Below are positions 1 through 9,477 of a stretch of DNA of 64,000 nt, piece after piece. The stretch's first letter is position 1, and each line of letters begins with the position of its first letter. The translations under genes and the position numbers were made by a program. Source of the DNA: Micromonospora sp. NBC_01796 (GTDB taxonomy: Bacteria; Actinomycetota; Actinomycetes; Mycobacteriales; Micromonosporaceae); NCBI RefSeq assembly GCF_035917455.1, contig NZ_CP109078.1:62001-126000 (forward strand). Direction: 5' to 3'. The notes below the pieces were generated by a model. It saw only the letters and a program-made list of their open reading frames with translations. It was not told the DNA's origin and ran no database searches.

Positions 1-3000
1 GCTTCTCCGGCGGCGGGGACCCGACGCTGGTCAAGCTCGACCGCGACGGCAGGGAACTGCGGATGGGTTGGAAGGCGCCGCTGCCGCGCCCGACCCTGTC
101 CGGGGACAGCGCCACCTACGCCAACGTGCTGCCCGACGTCGACCTGGTGGTCAAGGCCGATGTGGAGGGCTTCTCCGAGGTCCTGGTGGTCAAGACCCCG
201 CAGGCCGCGGCCAACCCCGAACTGGCCACCCTCCGATTCGACCTCGGCACCACCGGGCTCACCCTGAACACCGACAACGCCGACAACATCACCGCGTACA
301 ACAGCGACGGCAAGATGGTGTTCACCGCACCGACACCGCGGATGTGGGACTCCTCCGGTCAGGCCGATCCCGGACTCTCCGCACAGGCCCGTACGTTCGA
401 CACCAACGTCGGGGCGCACCAGGCGGCCATGGACACCACCGTGACCCCCGGCGCGCTCTCGCTGACACCGGACCAGAACCTGCTGCGGGGCAGCGGTACG
501 AAGTACCCGGTCTACCTGGACCCGTCCTTCGTCAGCGGCGGCCGGCTCGCCTGGACCTCGGTCTGGAAGTCGTTCCCGACCACCAAGTACTGGAACTCCT
601 CCGACATCGCCCGGGTCGGCCACTCCGACACCGACAACCTGGTCAACCGGTCCTTCTTCCGGTTGGACACCAGCCGGGTCAAGGGCAAGAACATCATCCG
701 GGCGACCTTCCAGGCGTACGAGACGCACTCCTGGTCCTGCAACGCCCGAGCGGTCGAGCTGTGGCACACCGGCGGGATCAGCTCGTCGACGACCTGGAAC
801 AGCCAGCCCTCCTGGATGACCAAGCTCTCCACGGTGAACGTGGCCAAGGGTTACAGCTCCTCGTGTCCGGACGGTGGGGTCGACTTCGACGCCACCGGTG
901 GCGTACGGGTCTCGGCCGCGGCCAACGCCGGGGAGGTCACCCTGGGTCTGCGGGCCAGCAGCGAGACCGACACCCTGGGCTGGAAGAAGTTCCGGAACAA
1001 CCCGACCCTGGCGGTCGAGTACAACTCGAATCCGTCGGTTCCCACCGGCCTGGTGACCACCCCCGGGGTGGCCTGCGCCGGGGGCAAGATCGGCAACACC
1101 GACCTCACCCTGCGCGCGGTGCCCAGTGACGCCGACGGCGGCAACGTCACCGCGGAGTTCAACTACTGGCCGGTCGGTGGCGCCACCGTGGTCCGCAACG
1201 TGACCGTGTCCAACGGCCTCCAGGCCAGCACCATCCTGCTCAAGACCGGCCTGGTCGACGGCACCACCTACAACTGGCGGGTCCGTACCCGCGACGCCGA
1301 CGGGGCCAACTCGGGCTGGTCCGGCACCTGCGCCTTCACGGTCGACCGGACGATGCCGAGCGCGGACGTCGACGTCACCTCCGCCCAGTACCCGGACTAC
1401 GACCCGAGCGGCCTGTCCAGCACCGTGCCGGCCGGCATCCCCGGCCAGTTCACCATCAGCGCCAAGGGCAACACCGACATCGTCGGCTTCTACGTCGCGA
1501 TCGACAACGACGCCCCGAGCCAGTACGTCGCCGCCAACGTCCCCGGCGGTACGGCGACCGTCACGCTGATCCCCACCCAGACCGGCCCGGGAACGCTCTA
1601 CGTACGCACCTTCGACGGGGTGAACCCGTCGGTCACCACCGACACCGACCACACCTTCTTCGCCACCCCACCGATCGGGCCGCAGTCCAAGCGCGGCGAC
1701 CTGAACACCGACGGCAAGGTCGACCTGCTCGGCCGGACTCCCTCCGGCGACCTCTGCTTCTACATCGGCAACACCGCCGGGGACTTCCGCACCGGAACCT
1801 GCACGAAGATCGACAGCAACCGCCAGGGCTGGCTGCACATCCTGCGCCCGGGTGACTGGGACGGTGACGGCTGGAGCGACCTGCTGGTGGTCGAGGCCGA
1901 CGGCGACCTCGTCTACCACTACGGTGCCGGCGCGGGCAGCTTCAGCCGCGAGGCGGTCGAGATCATCACGGACTGGGACGCCGACGGCAATCCGGTCAAG
2001 ACCAGCGGGTGGAACCAGTACAACCTGGTTGTCGCGCCCGGCGACTGGGACGGTGACGGCGCCCCCGACCTGATCGCCCGCAAGAGCACCGGTGAGGTCG
2101 TGCTGCACCGGGGCAACGGGTTCGGCGGCTGGGCCGACGAGTCCGCCGCCGTACGCCTCGGCTGGGGGATCTGGCAGGCGTACGACAGCATCGTCGGACC
2201 GGGCGACGTGGACGGTGACGGCGCCGTCGACCTGTACGCACGCAAGTCGAACGGCGAACTGTTCCTGATCCGGGGCAACGGCAAGGGCGGCTTCCGTACG
2301 CCGACCGGGATCACGTACGCCACCTGGGAGACCGGCGTCAACGTACGCCAGCCGAACGCCGCCTGTGACGCCTCACCGGGTGTCGCCAACTGCCCGACAA
2401 TCATCGACAAACTCAATCCGACCGAACGCTTCCGCCCGATCTGCCAGCGCAAGGGCGAGTACCAGGGCGCGAACCCGTACTGGGTCTCCGTCGTGACGCC
2501 GCGCAACAAGACCGGGTGGATCTCGGCCTACCTGGTCGACTACGCCGACAACCAGCTCGCGGACGTGCCGAACTGCGCCCGGCCGGCGGCCACCACCTAC
2601 ACCGTCTGGGTGGACGGGGTGAACGTCGGCACCACGAACGCGGCCTGCGAGGCTTCCCCGAGCACCACCACCTGCGCCACCCCGATCGACGTGCTGAACA
2701 ACGGTGACATGTTCACCCCGGTCTGCCAGCGTCTCGGGCAGACCGTCAGCGGCAACCCGTACTGGGTCTACGGCGTGACGTCACACGGCTCCACCGGCTG
2801 GATCGCGAACTGGTGGATGGACTACCCCGACAACCGGCTGCCCTACCTCGCGCTCTGCGGCGACTACGGCGCCGCGCTGGCGGGCACCGGCTGGAACACC
2901 TTCACCGTCGGTCTGGTCGCCCCCGGCGACATCAACAACGACAACAAGAACGACCTGCTCGGGGTGAAGGCCAACGGCGATCTCCAGGCCTACTACGGCA

Positions 3001-3083
3001 CCAACACGGCCGGCCAGTTCTCCAACCCCAGCGGCGGAACCCTCGTCGGCACCGGCTGGAACGGCTTCAACAAGGTCCTCTGA
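1..3083 (+). CDS. Secreted FG-GAP/VCBS repeat protein with two SH3-like modules, 5' end missing
   Basis: The reading frame is open from the first base of the window, so the N-terminus and any signal peptide lie upstream; 1,026 codons are visible. The first ~150 residues resemble the N-terminal module found on many large actinobacterial secreted LamG/FG-GAP proteins. A jelly-roll, DNRLRE-like region with the motif FFRLDTS follows, then a fibronectin-like segment near residue 330. From about residue 545 there are FG-GAP repeats with Ca-binding loops (DLNTDGKVD, DWDGDGWSD, DWDGDGAPD, DVDGDGAVD, DINNDNKND). Two Cys-containing SH3-like units, each ending TGWI plus a short tail, sit between the last blades at about residues 752-840 and 845-935; they are clearly duplicated. 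Role: cell-surface or extracellular binding; the ligand is unknown. Confidence 0.8.
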   Translation, partial: FSGGGDPTLVKLDRDGRELRMGWKAPLPRPTLSGDSATYANVLPDVDLVVKADVEGFSEVLVVKTPQAAANPELATLRFDLGTTGLTLNTDNADNITAYNSDGKMVFTAPTPRMWDSSGQADPGLSAQARTFDTNVGAHQAAMDTTVTPGALSLTPDQNLLRGSGTKYPVYLDPSFVSGGRLAWTSVWKSFPTTKYWNSSDIARVGHSDTDNLVNRSFFRLDTSRVKGKNIIRATFQAYETHSWSCNARAVELWHTGGISSSTTWNSQPSWMTKLSTVNVAKGYSSSCPDGGVDFDATGGVRVSAAANAGEVTLGLRASSETDTLGWKKFRNNPTLAVEYNSNPSVPTGLVTTPGVACAGGKIGNTDLTLRAVPSDADGGNVTAEFNYWPVGGATVVRNVTVSNGLQASTILLKTGLVDGTTYNWRVRTRDADGANSGWSGTCAFTVDRTMPSADVDVTSAQYPDYDPSGLSSTVPAGIPGQFTISAKGNTDIVGFYVAIDNDAPSQYVAANVPGGTATVTLIPTQTGPGTLYVRTFDGVNPSVTTDTDHTFFATPPIGPQSKRGDLNTDGKVDLLGRTPSGDLCFYIGNTAGDFRTGTCTKIDSNRQGWLHILRPGDWDGDGWSDLLVVEADGDLVYHYGAGAGSFSREAVEIITDWDADGNPVKTSGWNQYNLVVAPGDWDGDGAPDLIARKSTGEVVLHRGNGFGGWADESAAVRLGWGIWQAYDSIVGPGDVDGDGAVDLYARKSNGELFLIRGNGKGGFRTPTGITYATWETGVNVRQPNAACDASPGVANCPTIIDKLNPTERFRPICQRKGEYQGANPYWVSVVTPRNKTGWISAYLVDYADNQLADVPNCARPAATTYTVWVDGVNVGTTNAACEASPSTTTCATPIDVLNNGDMFTPVCQRLGQTVSGNPYWVYGVTSHGSTGWIANWWMDYPDNRLPYLALCGDYGAALAGTGWNTFTVGLVAPGDINNDNKNDLLGVKANGDLQAYYGTNTAGQFSNPSGGTLVGTGWNGFNKVL

Positions 3084-3131
3084 CCCTCGGGGTGGGGCGC
3101 CGGTCCGACGGGGCCGGCGCCGCACCCCCCG

Positions 3132-4823
3132 GTGCTAGCATGCGACGTGCTTGACACCCCCACTGTTTCCGCCGCGTCCGCGGAGGAATCTGCTCCGGCC
3201 CGCCCGGAGGCTTCTGCGGAGCCGACCGCTGCCCGCCGGGCCGACTTCCGGCTCTACTGGTCCGTCGCCGGACTGGTGATTCTCCTCGGCGCGGCGCTCC
3301 GGGTGCGGCAGTGGATGTTCGGTCGGGGCATGTGGGGCGACGAACTGTTCATCGCGCACAACATCCACGACCGGAACTTCGAACTCCTGCTCCGTCCGCT
3401 GACCTACTCGCAGTCGGCACCGATCGGCTGGTTGTGGCTCGAGCGCATCGCACTGCTCGCCTTCGGCGCCGGCGAACAGGCACTGCGACTGGTGCCGCTG
3501 CTCTACGGACTGGCGTTGCTGCCGCTCGTCGCGTACTTCGGTTGGCGCCTGATGTCGAAGCCCGCAGCCTGGGCGACGATCACCCTGGTCGCGGTCGCAC
3601 CCCAGCTGATCGCCTACTCGAACCAGGTCAAGCAGTACAGCAGCGAGGCCTTCTGGGTGACGTTGATCGTCTGCATCGCCGTCCTGCTGGCGCAGCGAGA
3701 CCGGTTGTCCTGGCGTGCGGGCATCGTCTTCTGGGTGGCCGCCGGGGTCGGGGTCACGATGAGCGCCCTGGCGATTCCGGTTGCGGGCGCGCTCGCCGTG
3801 TTGCTGGTGCTGCAACGGCTGGCCGAGCGGGGGCGGACCCGGCAGGAGCGCCTGCGCAACCTCGGCCGGTTCATGGCCGCCATTCCGGTCTGGCTGGTTC
3901 TGCTGGTGACCATGGGACTGCCCATGTACCGCGCGAGCCAGGCCGACCCTCTGCTCCGCGCGTTCTGGGAGCGGGCGCACGTCTACCCGGAGCGTCCGCT
4001 CACCGACCTTCCGGCGACCTGGGCGTGGTTCACCGACAAGGTCACGGGCCTTGGTACGGATCCGCTGGAAATGTGGTCGCTGACCCTGTTCCTCCTGATC
4101 CTGCTCCTCGGCGCGGTGTTGTGCTGGCGGCGCATCGGTGGCCTGAGTGTGGCGATGCTGTTGCTCCCCATCGCCGTCGGTCTCGGCGGCGGTGCCGTTT
4201 CCGCCTACCCGCTGACCGGCCGCCTCGCCGTGTACGCCGTGCCCACGCTCATCATCCTGGCGGGCTTCGCCGCCTCGTCACCGTCAGCCGCCTCGGCGTC
4301 CTCGGCCGCGTCGCCGCCGTTGGCCACGAGGTCCGTGCTCGGCTGGGTGCGGTGTGCGGTGGCGTTGGTCGGCATCGCAGTGCTCATGGGACCGCAACTG
4401 CGCACCGACGTCGATGGTCTGCGACACCCGGCGAGCGCCTACATGATGGGCAGCGGCGGGAACCTGTCCGAGTACCGGGAAGCCCTCCGGTACGTGGCGG
4501 ACCACAAACAGCCCGGCGAGGCCTTCCTCGTCACCCGGGAGTCCTCGAACGCGCAGTCCTATTACGGCCCGACCGCCGACGGCATCATCTACCCGGCCGA
4601 GGCGGGTGCCTGCCCGGGTGTGAACGCGGCGACTCAATTGGCCGGACGTACGCGGCTGTGGCTCTACGAGACCACCGACTACACCGACGAGGAGAACAAG
4701 GTCCTCAACGAGCGCCTGGGTAAGGGCGCCACCATATCCGAACACCTCTTCCGCGGTGCCCGCGTGCTGCTCATCGAGCTACCGACCGGGAGCACCGCCG
4801 GCACCGACGTCTGCATCCTGTAG
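3132..4823 (+). CDS. GT-C fold membrane glycosyltransferase (GT39/ArnT-like)
   Basis: A 563-aa polytopic protein with an Ala/Pro/Glu-rich cytoplasmic N-terminus (about 40 residues), then roughly ten hydrophobic segments. The first loop carries an acidic GDE motif (MWGDELF, about residue 72), the catalytic acidic site position of GT-C polyprenyl-phosphate-sugar transferases. The Ala/Ser-rich stretch near residue 385 and the C-terminal ~130 residues (with two Cys) are predicted to lie outside the membrane. It probably transfers a sugar from polyprenyl phosphate to a lipid or protein at the outer face; donor and acceptor cannot be read from the sequence. GTG at 3132 is used here; a second GTG at 3147 (VLDTPTV) is equally possible. 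It follows the FG-GAP gene by 48 bp and is followed by a hairpin. Confidence 0.7.
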   Translation: MLACDVLDTPTVSAASAEESAPARPEASAEPTAARRADFRLYWSVAGLVILLGAALRVRQWMFGRGMWGDELFIAHNIHDRNFELLLRPLTYSQSAPIGWLWLERIALLAFGAGEQALRLVPLLYGLALLPLVAYFGWRLMSKPAAWATITLVAVAPQLIAYSNQVKQYSSEAFWVTLIVCIAVLLAQRDRLSWRAGIVFWVAAGVGVTMSALAIPVAGALAVLLVLQRLAERGRTRQERLRNLGRFMAAIPVWLVLLVTMGLPMYRASQADPLLRAFWERAHVYPERPLTDLPATWAWFTDKVTGLGTDPLEMWSLTLFLLILLLGAVLCWRRIGGLSVAMLLLPIAVGLGGGAVSAYPLTGRLAVYAVPTLIILAGFAASSPSAASASSAASPPLATRSVLGWVRCAVALVGIAVLMGPQLRTDVDGLRHPASAYMMGSGGNLSEYREALRYVADHKQPGEAFLVTRESSNAQSYYGPTADGIIYPAEAGACPGVNAATQLAGRTRLWLYETTDYTDEENKVLNERLGKGATISEHLFRGARVLLIELPTGSTAGTDVCIL

Positions 4824-4837
4824 CCGACCGGCCGTCG

Positions 4838-4861
4838 CCCGGCACCACCGCCGGTGCCGGG
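4838..4861 (+). terminator. Hairpin after the glycosyltransferase
   Basis: Perfect 9-bp inverted repeat CCCGGCACC / GGTGCCGGG with a 6-nt loop, 15 nt after the stop codon. No T-run follows, as is common for actinobacterial terminators, so termination itself is inferred. Confidence 0.5.
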
Positions 4862-4974
4862 ATGCCAGCGCGCCGCTACCGGGGAGGGTACCGGTATGCT
4901 GCTCGGCCGATGGCCTTCGGCGCCCGGCAGGGGCGCGGTAGCCGGCCGTCGGGTCCCCGGGGAGGACAAAACAG

Positions 4975-5865
4975 ATGCGACGTTGGTTGACCGCGGTGGC
5001 TCTCGGTGGCATGGCGGCCCTCGTACTGAGCGGTTGTGCCCTGCCCGAAGGTGTCGACGGCGACCTGACCGACGACTGGGCCACGATCGGGGCTCCGGTC
5101 AGTTTCACCCCACCGGCCGGCACCTGCCACCCACGGCCGGTGGACGTCGGTTACCTGAGTTCCTACCAGCCGGTCGACTGTGGACAGTTGCACGACGCCG
5201 AGACGGTGCACGTGGGCACCTTCAGCGGGGCTGACGCTGATCGGACCAGTCCCCCGGCGGAAGGGTCACCCAGCATGCGGGCGGCTCGGGGCGAGTGCGA
5301 CGGCAAGGCCAACGAGTTCGTCGGGGGAGACTGGCGCGGCGGCCGGCTCTCGGTGAGCGTGGTGCCACCGTCGAGCTACGCGTGGGAAGGCGGCGCCCGC
5401 TGGTTCCGGTGTGATCTGGTGGAGACCGGGGGTCTGGACAACCCCGACGTGGTGAGCCGGTACCTCAGCCTCAAGGGCGCCCTGACCACCCAGCACGGTC
5501 TGGCGTACGGCTGCTTCACGCCGAAGCTGGTGAAGGACGACATCGACCAGATGCAGCCGGTCGCCTGCACGGCCAAGCACAACAGCGAGTTCGCCGGAAT
5601 CTGGACCGCGCCGGACGTCCCGTACGACGCGTTCCGCAAGGACGACGCCCGCACCGAGAAGGGGTGCATGGGTGTCATCGCCACCTTCACCAAGGTGCCC
5701 AACAACAGCGACCTGAAGTACCGCACCGGTTGGATCTTCTACTACCCCAGCGAGGCCGACTGGGACGCCGGCAACCGCGGGGTGCAGTGCTTCCTCTGGA
5801 TCGACGGTCGTTCCCTGACCCGGTCCCTGAAGGGTGCCGGGCCGGGCGCGCTGCCGATCAACTGA
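4975..5865 (+). CDS. Septum-formation family lipoprotein
   Basis: A 296-aa exported lipoprotein. The N-terminus has MRRW, a hydrophobic stretch and the lipobox LSGC with Cys at about residue 22. The mature part contains two related Cys-containing halves (GTCHPRPV...PVDCGQLHDAE and YGCFTP...PVACTAKHNSEFAG), the pattern of the actinobacterial septum-formation (Septum_form) domain. A good Shine-Dalgarno sequence (GGAGG, 9 nt spacing) precedes the ATG. The family name comes from a proposed division link; function is not proven. It stands alone between a hairpin and the convergent rsmB operon, with a bidirectional terminator after it. Confidence 0.75.
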   Translation: MRRWLTAVALGGMAALVLSGCALPEGVDGDLTDDWATIGAPVSFTPPAGTCHPRPVDVGYLSSYQPVDCGQLHDAETVHVGTFSGADADRTSPPAEGSPSMRAARGECDGKANEFVGGDWRGGRLSVSVVPPSSYAWEGGARWFRCDLVETGGLDNPDVVSRYLSLKGALTTQHGLAYGCFTPKLVKDDIDQMQPVACTAKHNSEFAGIWTAPDVPYDAFRKDDARTEKGCMGVIATFTKVPNNSDLKYRTGWIFYYPSEADWDAGNRGVQCFLWIDGRSLTRSLKGAGPGALPIN

Positions 5866-5890
5866 CGCACCACCACGGTCGAGAGACACC

Positions 5891-5928
5891 ACACCGACGC
5901 CCCGGCCATCCGGCCGGGGCGTCGGTGT
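5891..5928. terminator. Bidirectional terminator between the lipoprotein gene and rsmB
   Basis: Perfect 17-bp inverted repeat (arms 5891-5907 and 5912-5928) with a 4-nt loop, lying midway between two convergent genes (stops at 5865 and 5950). This is the strongest simple hairpin in the first 10 kb. It has no T-run on either side. Confidence 0.75.
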
Positions 5929-5949
5929 ACGGGAGATCGGGAGCGGCGG

Positions 5950-7527
5950 CTACTCGCCGCGGCGCAGCACCGCCAGGAACATCGCGTCGGTCCCGTGCCG
6001 CTGCGGCCAGAGCTGCACGGTGGGGCCGTCGCCGAGGCCGGGCATGCCGGCCGGCAGCAGCGGCCGGGCATCGACAAAATCGACCGGTACGCCGGAACGT
6101 CGCGCCGCCTCGGTCACCGTCACGTGGGTCTCCACCACGTGCGGCGAGCAGGTCACGTACGCGACCACGCCACCGGGTCGGACCGCCCGGAGGGCGGCGG
6201 TGAGCAGTTCCCGTTGCAGCCGGGTCAGCGGCGGCAGGTCGGACGGTTGGCGACGCCAACGCGACTCGGGGCGGCGGCGCAGCGACCCGAGCCCGGTACA
6301 GGGTGCGTCGACCAGTACCCGGTCGAATCCGCCCGAGGGCAGGTCGGGGTCCTCGCCGACGGTCCGTCCGTCCATGGTGAGCACCTTGACCGGCAGGCCG
6401 CGTACCGCCTGGGAGACCAGCCGGGCCCGGTGCTCGGCCACCTCGACCGCGGTGAGGGTGGCTCCCCGCTGTGCGGCGAGAGCGCCGAGCAGACCGGCCT
6501 TGCCGCCGGGACCGGCGCAGAGGTCGAGCCAGCGGCTGTCCTCCCCCTCGACCGGGGCGGCGGCGACCGCGGCGGCGACGAGTTGGGAACCCTCGTCCTG
6601 CACGTGCGCCCGGCCGTCGTTGATCGCGGCCAGGTCACCCGGCGCCCCACCGGACAGGTACACGGCGTACGGCGAGAAGGCGCCGGGTGCGCCGCGTACC
6701 TCGTCGGCCAGCGCGACCGGGTCGGCCCGGCCGGGCCGGGCGCAGAGGTGCACCGGCGGGCGCTCGTTGTCCTCGATCAGCAGTCGCGTGGTCTCGGACA
6801 TGTCACCGCCGAGCGCTTCGGCGAACGACCGGATGATCCACTGCGGGTGGCTGTAGACGAGCGAGAGGTGCCCGACCGGGTCGGTCTCGAACGGCGGCGC
6901 CAGCTCGGCGACCCAGGTGTCGAGGTCCTTGCCGGCGATCTCGCGCATCACCGCGTTGGCGAATCCGGTCGCGCCGGGTGCCACCGAGCGGACCAGTTCG
7001 ACCGTCGCGGAGACGGCGGCGTGGGCCGGCACCCGGGTGTAGAGGAGCTGGTACGCACCGATGCGCAGCGCGTCGCGCGGCTGCGGGTCGATCCGGGCGA
7101 CCTCGCGTGCCGCCGCGACGGCCAGGATCGCGTCCAGGGTGCCCCGTACCCGCAGCGTGCCGTAGGTCAGCTCGGTGGCGAAGGCGGCGTCACGTCCGTG
7201 CAGTCCCCAGTCGCGCAGGAGTCCCGGCAGCACCAGGTTCGCGTACGCGTCGTCCCGGTGCACCGCAGCCACGGCCTCGTACGCCGCCAGGCGCGGCAGG
7301 TCGGCCGGTGGGCCGCCCGGTCGACCGCGTCCGCCCGTACCGGTGGACCGGTCCCGCCCGCCACGGGCGTCCCGGGGGCGGCCACGGTCGTCGAAGCGGG
7401 GTCGTCCCCGTTCCTCGGAGCGCGGTCCCCCACGGGCGTCGGAGCGCACGGCCGGGCGGTCGTCCGACCGGGCCGGCGGGCGGTCCTCGGAGCGGGTCTG
7501 GTCGCGGTTGTCGGACGAGGCGATCAC
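5950..7527 (-). CDS. rsmB: 16S rRNA m5C967 methyltransferase RsmB
   Basis: A 525-aa RNA (cytosine-C5) methyltransferase of the Sun/RsmB family. The N-terminal ~95 residues are an Arg/Asp-rich low-complexity extension. A NusB-like RNA-binding domain (about 100-235) follows, then a Rossmann methyltransferase domain with [12 protein letters not shown] (SAM site), [15 protein letters not shown] (motif IV Cys) and YVTCSPH (catalytic Cys). The GTG start overlaps the fmt stop (GTGA) and has GAGGTG upstream, so the long upstream extension of the frame over fmt was not used. It is the last gene of the def-fmt-rsmB group. Confidence 0.93.
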   Translation of the reverse strand: MIASSDNRDQTRSEDRPPARSDDRPAVRSDARGGPRSEERGRPRFDDRGRPRDARGGRDRSTGTGGRGRPGGPPADLPRLAAYEAVAAVHRDDAYANLVLPGLLRDWGLHGRDAAFATELTYGTLRVRGTLDAILAVAAAREVARIDPQPRDALRIGAYQLLYTRVPAHAAVSATVELVRSVAPGATGFANAVMREIAGKDLDTWVAELAPPFETDPVGHLSLVYSHPQWIIRSFAEALGGDMSETTRLLIEDNERPPVHLCARPGRADPVALADEVRGAPGAFSPYAVYLSGGAPGDLAAINDGRAHVQDEGSQLVAAAVAAAPVEGEDSRWLDLCAGPGGKAGLLGALAAQRGATLTAVEVAEHRARLVSQAVRGLPVKVLTMDGRTVGEDPDLPSGGFDRVLVDAPCTGLGSLRRRPESRWRRQPSDLPPLTRLQRELLTAALRAVRPGGVVAYVTCSPHVVETHVTVTEAARRSGVPVDFVDARPLLPAGMPGLGDGPTVQLWPQRHGTDAMFLAVLRRGE

Positions 7528-8468
7528 TCGGTCACCTCGGCGTTCTGGAAGGTCTCGCCCGGGGCGACCCGGACGCCGCGCGCCCAGTCGGTGGCCGGCA
7601 TCGGCTTCTTGCCCGCAGCGCGTACCTCGCCGAGAGCGACCGCGGTGGTGGCGGTGCCGACGAGTACCTGGGTCCGTTCGATGAGCAGCTCTCCTGGTTT
7701 GAGATCGGGTGAATTGGCGATCGGTCGGACCGGGCCGAGCTTGACCCGGTCGCCTCGGAAGGTGGTCCAGGCGCCGGGCGCCGGGGTGGCCGCCCGGATC
7801 CGCCGGTCCACCGCGAAGCCCGGTTCGGACCACCGGACCTGGCCGTCGGCGACGGTCAGTTTCGGGGCCAGGGAGACCCCGTCGACCGGCTGCGGTTCGG
7901 CGCGGGCGGTGCCCGCCTCGATCGCGTCGAGCACGGCCACGAGCAGCCCTGCGCCGGAGGCGGCGAGTCGGGTCAGCAGGTCACCGGAGGTGTCGGTGGG
8001 GCGGATCTCGTCGGTCAGGGTGCCGTACACCGGGCCGGTGTCCAGCCCGGCTTCGAGCTGGAAAACGCTGGCGCCGATCACCGCGTCGCCGTGCAGCACC
8101 GCGTGCTGTACGGGCGCCGCCCCGCGCCAGGCGGGTAGCAGCGAGAAGTGCAGGTTGACCCAGCCGTGGGTGGGGATCTCCAGTGCCGCCGGTGGCACCA
8201 GCGCGCCGTACGCGACCACCGGTACGCAGTCCGGGGCCAGCTCGGTCAGCCGGGCCAGGAACTCGGGCTCACGCGGGCGGGCCGGGGTGAGCACCTCGAT
8301 GCCGTGCTCGTCGGCCCAGGCGCCGACCGGGGAGCGGACCAGGCCACGGCCGCGGCCGGCGGGGGCGTCCGGGCGGGTCACCACGGCGAGCAGTTCGTGG
8401 CGGGAGGCGGCCACCGCCTCCAGGGCGGGCAGGGCGACGGCCGGTGTGCCGGCGAAGACCAGGCGCAT
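7524..8468 (-). CDS. fmt: Methionyl-tRNA formyltransferase
   Basis: 314 aa, the usual length. It formylates Met-tRNAi using 10-formyl-tetrahydrofolate. The start MRLVFAGTP is standard; the active site is in [13 protein letters not shown] (Asn and His), followed by GLDTGPVY (Asp). The C-terminal tRNA-binding OB domain begins near residue 210. The ATG at 8468 has GGAGGTG at ideal spacing; a GTG nine bases upstream overlaps the def stop but would leave no room for a ribosome site. It is paired with def, whose product later removes the formyl group. Confidence 0.95.
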   Translation of the reverse strand: MRLVFAGTPAVALPALEAVAASRHELLAVVTRPDAPAGRGRGLVRSPVGAWADEHGIEVLTPARPREPEFLARLTELAPDCVPVVAYGALVPPAALEIPTHGWVNLHFSLLPAWRGAAPVQHAVLHGDAVIGASVFQLEAGLDTGPVYGTLTDEIRPTDTSGDLLTRLAASGAGLLVAVLDAIEAGTARAEPQPVDGVSLAPKLTVADGQVRWSEPGFAVDRRIRAATPAPGAWTTFRGDRVKLGPVRPIANSPDLKPGELLIERTQVLVGTATTAVALGEVRAAGKKPMPATDWARGVRVAPGETFQNAEVTE

Positions 8469-8473
8469 CCGGG

Positions 8474-9034
8474 TCACCTCCCCAGGCCGAAGGGACTGCC
8501 CGCGCCGTGCGGGCTGGTCTTGATCACCGGCGGGGCGCCGGCGTCGTACCAGTCCGCCGCGCGGATCGCCTTCATCGCCTCCTTGCGCCCCTCGACCGAG
8601 AGCCGGTCGAGGAAGAGCACCCCGTCGAGGTGGTCGGTCTCGTGCTGTACGCACCGGGCCATCAGCCCGGTGCCGACGATCTGCAGCGGGTCGCCGTACG
8701 AGTTGGAGCCCTTGGCCACGACGTTCTGCCGGCGCACGGTGTCGAAGTAGAGCCCGGGGATGGACAGGCAGCCCTCCGGGCCGTCCTGCTCCTCCTCGTC
8801 CGGGAAGGAGAGCACCGGGTTGATCAGGTGACCGACCACGTCGTCCACGTCGAAGGTGAACACCCGCAGGCCGACCCCGAGCTGTGGGGCGGCCAGCCCG
8901 GCACCGTTGCGGTCACGCATCGTGTCGGTGAGGTCGGCGACCAGCTTGCGCAGCTCGGCGTCGAAGTCGACCACCGGCTCGGCCGGCGTGCGCAGCACCG
9001 GATCCCCGAACAGACGGATGGGCTGGACGGTCAC
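8474..9034 (-). CDS. def: Peptide deformylase
   Basis: 186-aa metalloenzyme that removes the N-formyl group from nascent proteins. All three motifs are present: [10 protein letters not shown] (motif I), EGCLS (motif II, metal-binding Cys) and QHETDHLDG (motif III, two metal-binding His and catalytic Glu). GTG start with AAGGAG upstream. It is the first gene of the def-fmt-rsmB unit. Confidence 0.95.
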   Translation of the reverse strand: MTVQPIRLFGDPVLRTPAEPVVDFDAELRKLVADLTDTMRDRNGAGLAAPQLGVGLRVFTFDVDDVVGHLINPVLSFPDEEEQDGPEGCLSIPGLYFDTVRRQNVVAKGSNSYGDPLQIVGTGLMARCVQHETDHLDGVLFLDRLSVEGRKEAMKAIRAADWYDAGAPPVIKTSPHGAGSPFGLGR

Positions 9035-9477
9035 GCGGGACGGCTCCTTAGCTGGGGGACGACGTTACCGGCGGGTCGGTCGTCCCGGCGGGAAGCCCGC
9101 TCGGGCGGACCACCATCGGGAGAAACCGGCCCCCGGCGGAACGGGGGCAGACAGGATGCTGCCGTACCAGTCTACGGCGGCGGTACCGGCTGATTTCAGG
9201 CCACCGACACCGGCAGCCGCTCGTGGCCGTGCGGGGTGGGCAGGCCCGGTGGGCCGGCATCCCGACCCGGTTGAGCCCGGCTGTCCACCACGTCGACGGG
9301 ACCGGGCGACCGGGGTCACGCGGTATCTCGGGCGATCCGGTGCGTGGCGGGACGCCGTTCGCCGGGCTCGCCGCGATGTCGGGTGACCGGCGATCAACCA
9401 CGCCGCCGTCGCGCCGTCGTACCTCCGGAGCCGGATCCGAGGATCCGTCATGCCGCCCGGTGGTGCCGGATGGCCCG
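9035..9477. other. 443-bp non-coding gap
   Basis: No convincing gene: the open frames here have no ribosome site, no recognisable product and atypical Arg/Pro-rich composition. The stretch next to def must contain its promoter, but no clear -35/-10 pair was seen. The only sharp structure is a palindrome CGGATCC-GA-GGATCCG at 9432-9447, 30 bp after the stop of the neighbouring minus-strand gene, possibly part of a terminator. Confidence 0.5.

Noticed and set aside
5995-8523. 842-codon plus-strand frame opposite rsmB, fmt and def
   Set aside because: Antisense to three recognised genes with all motifs intact; no ribosome site or domain.
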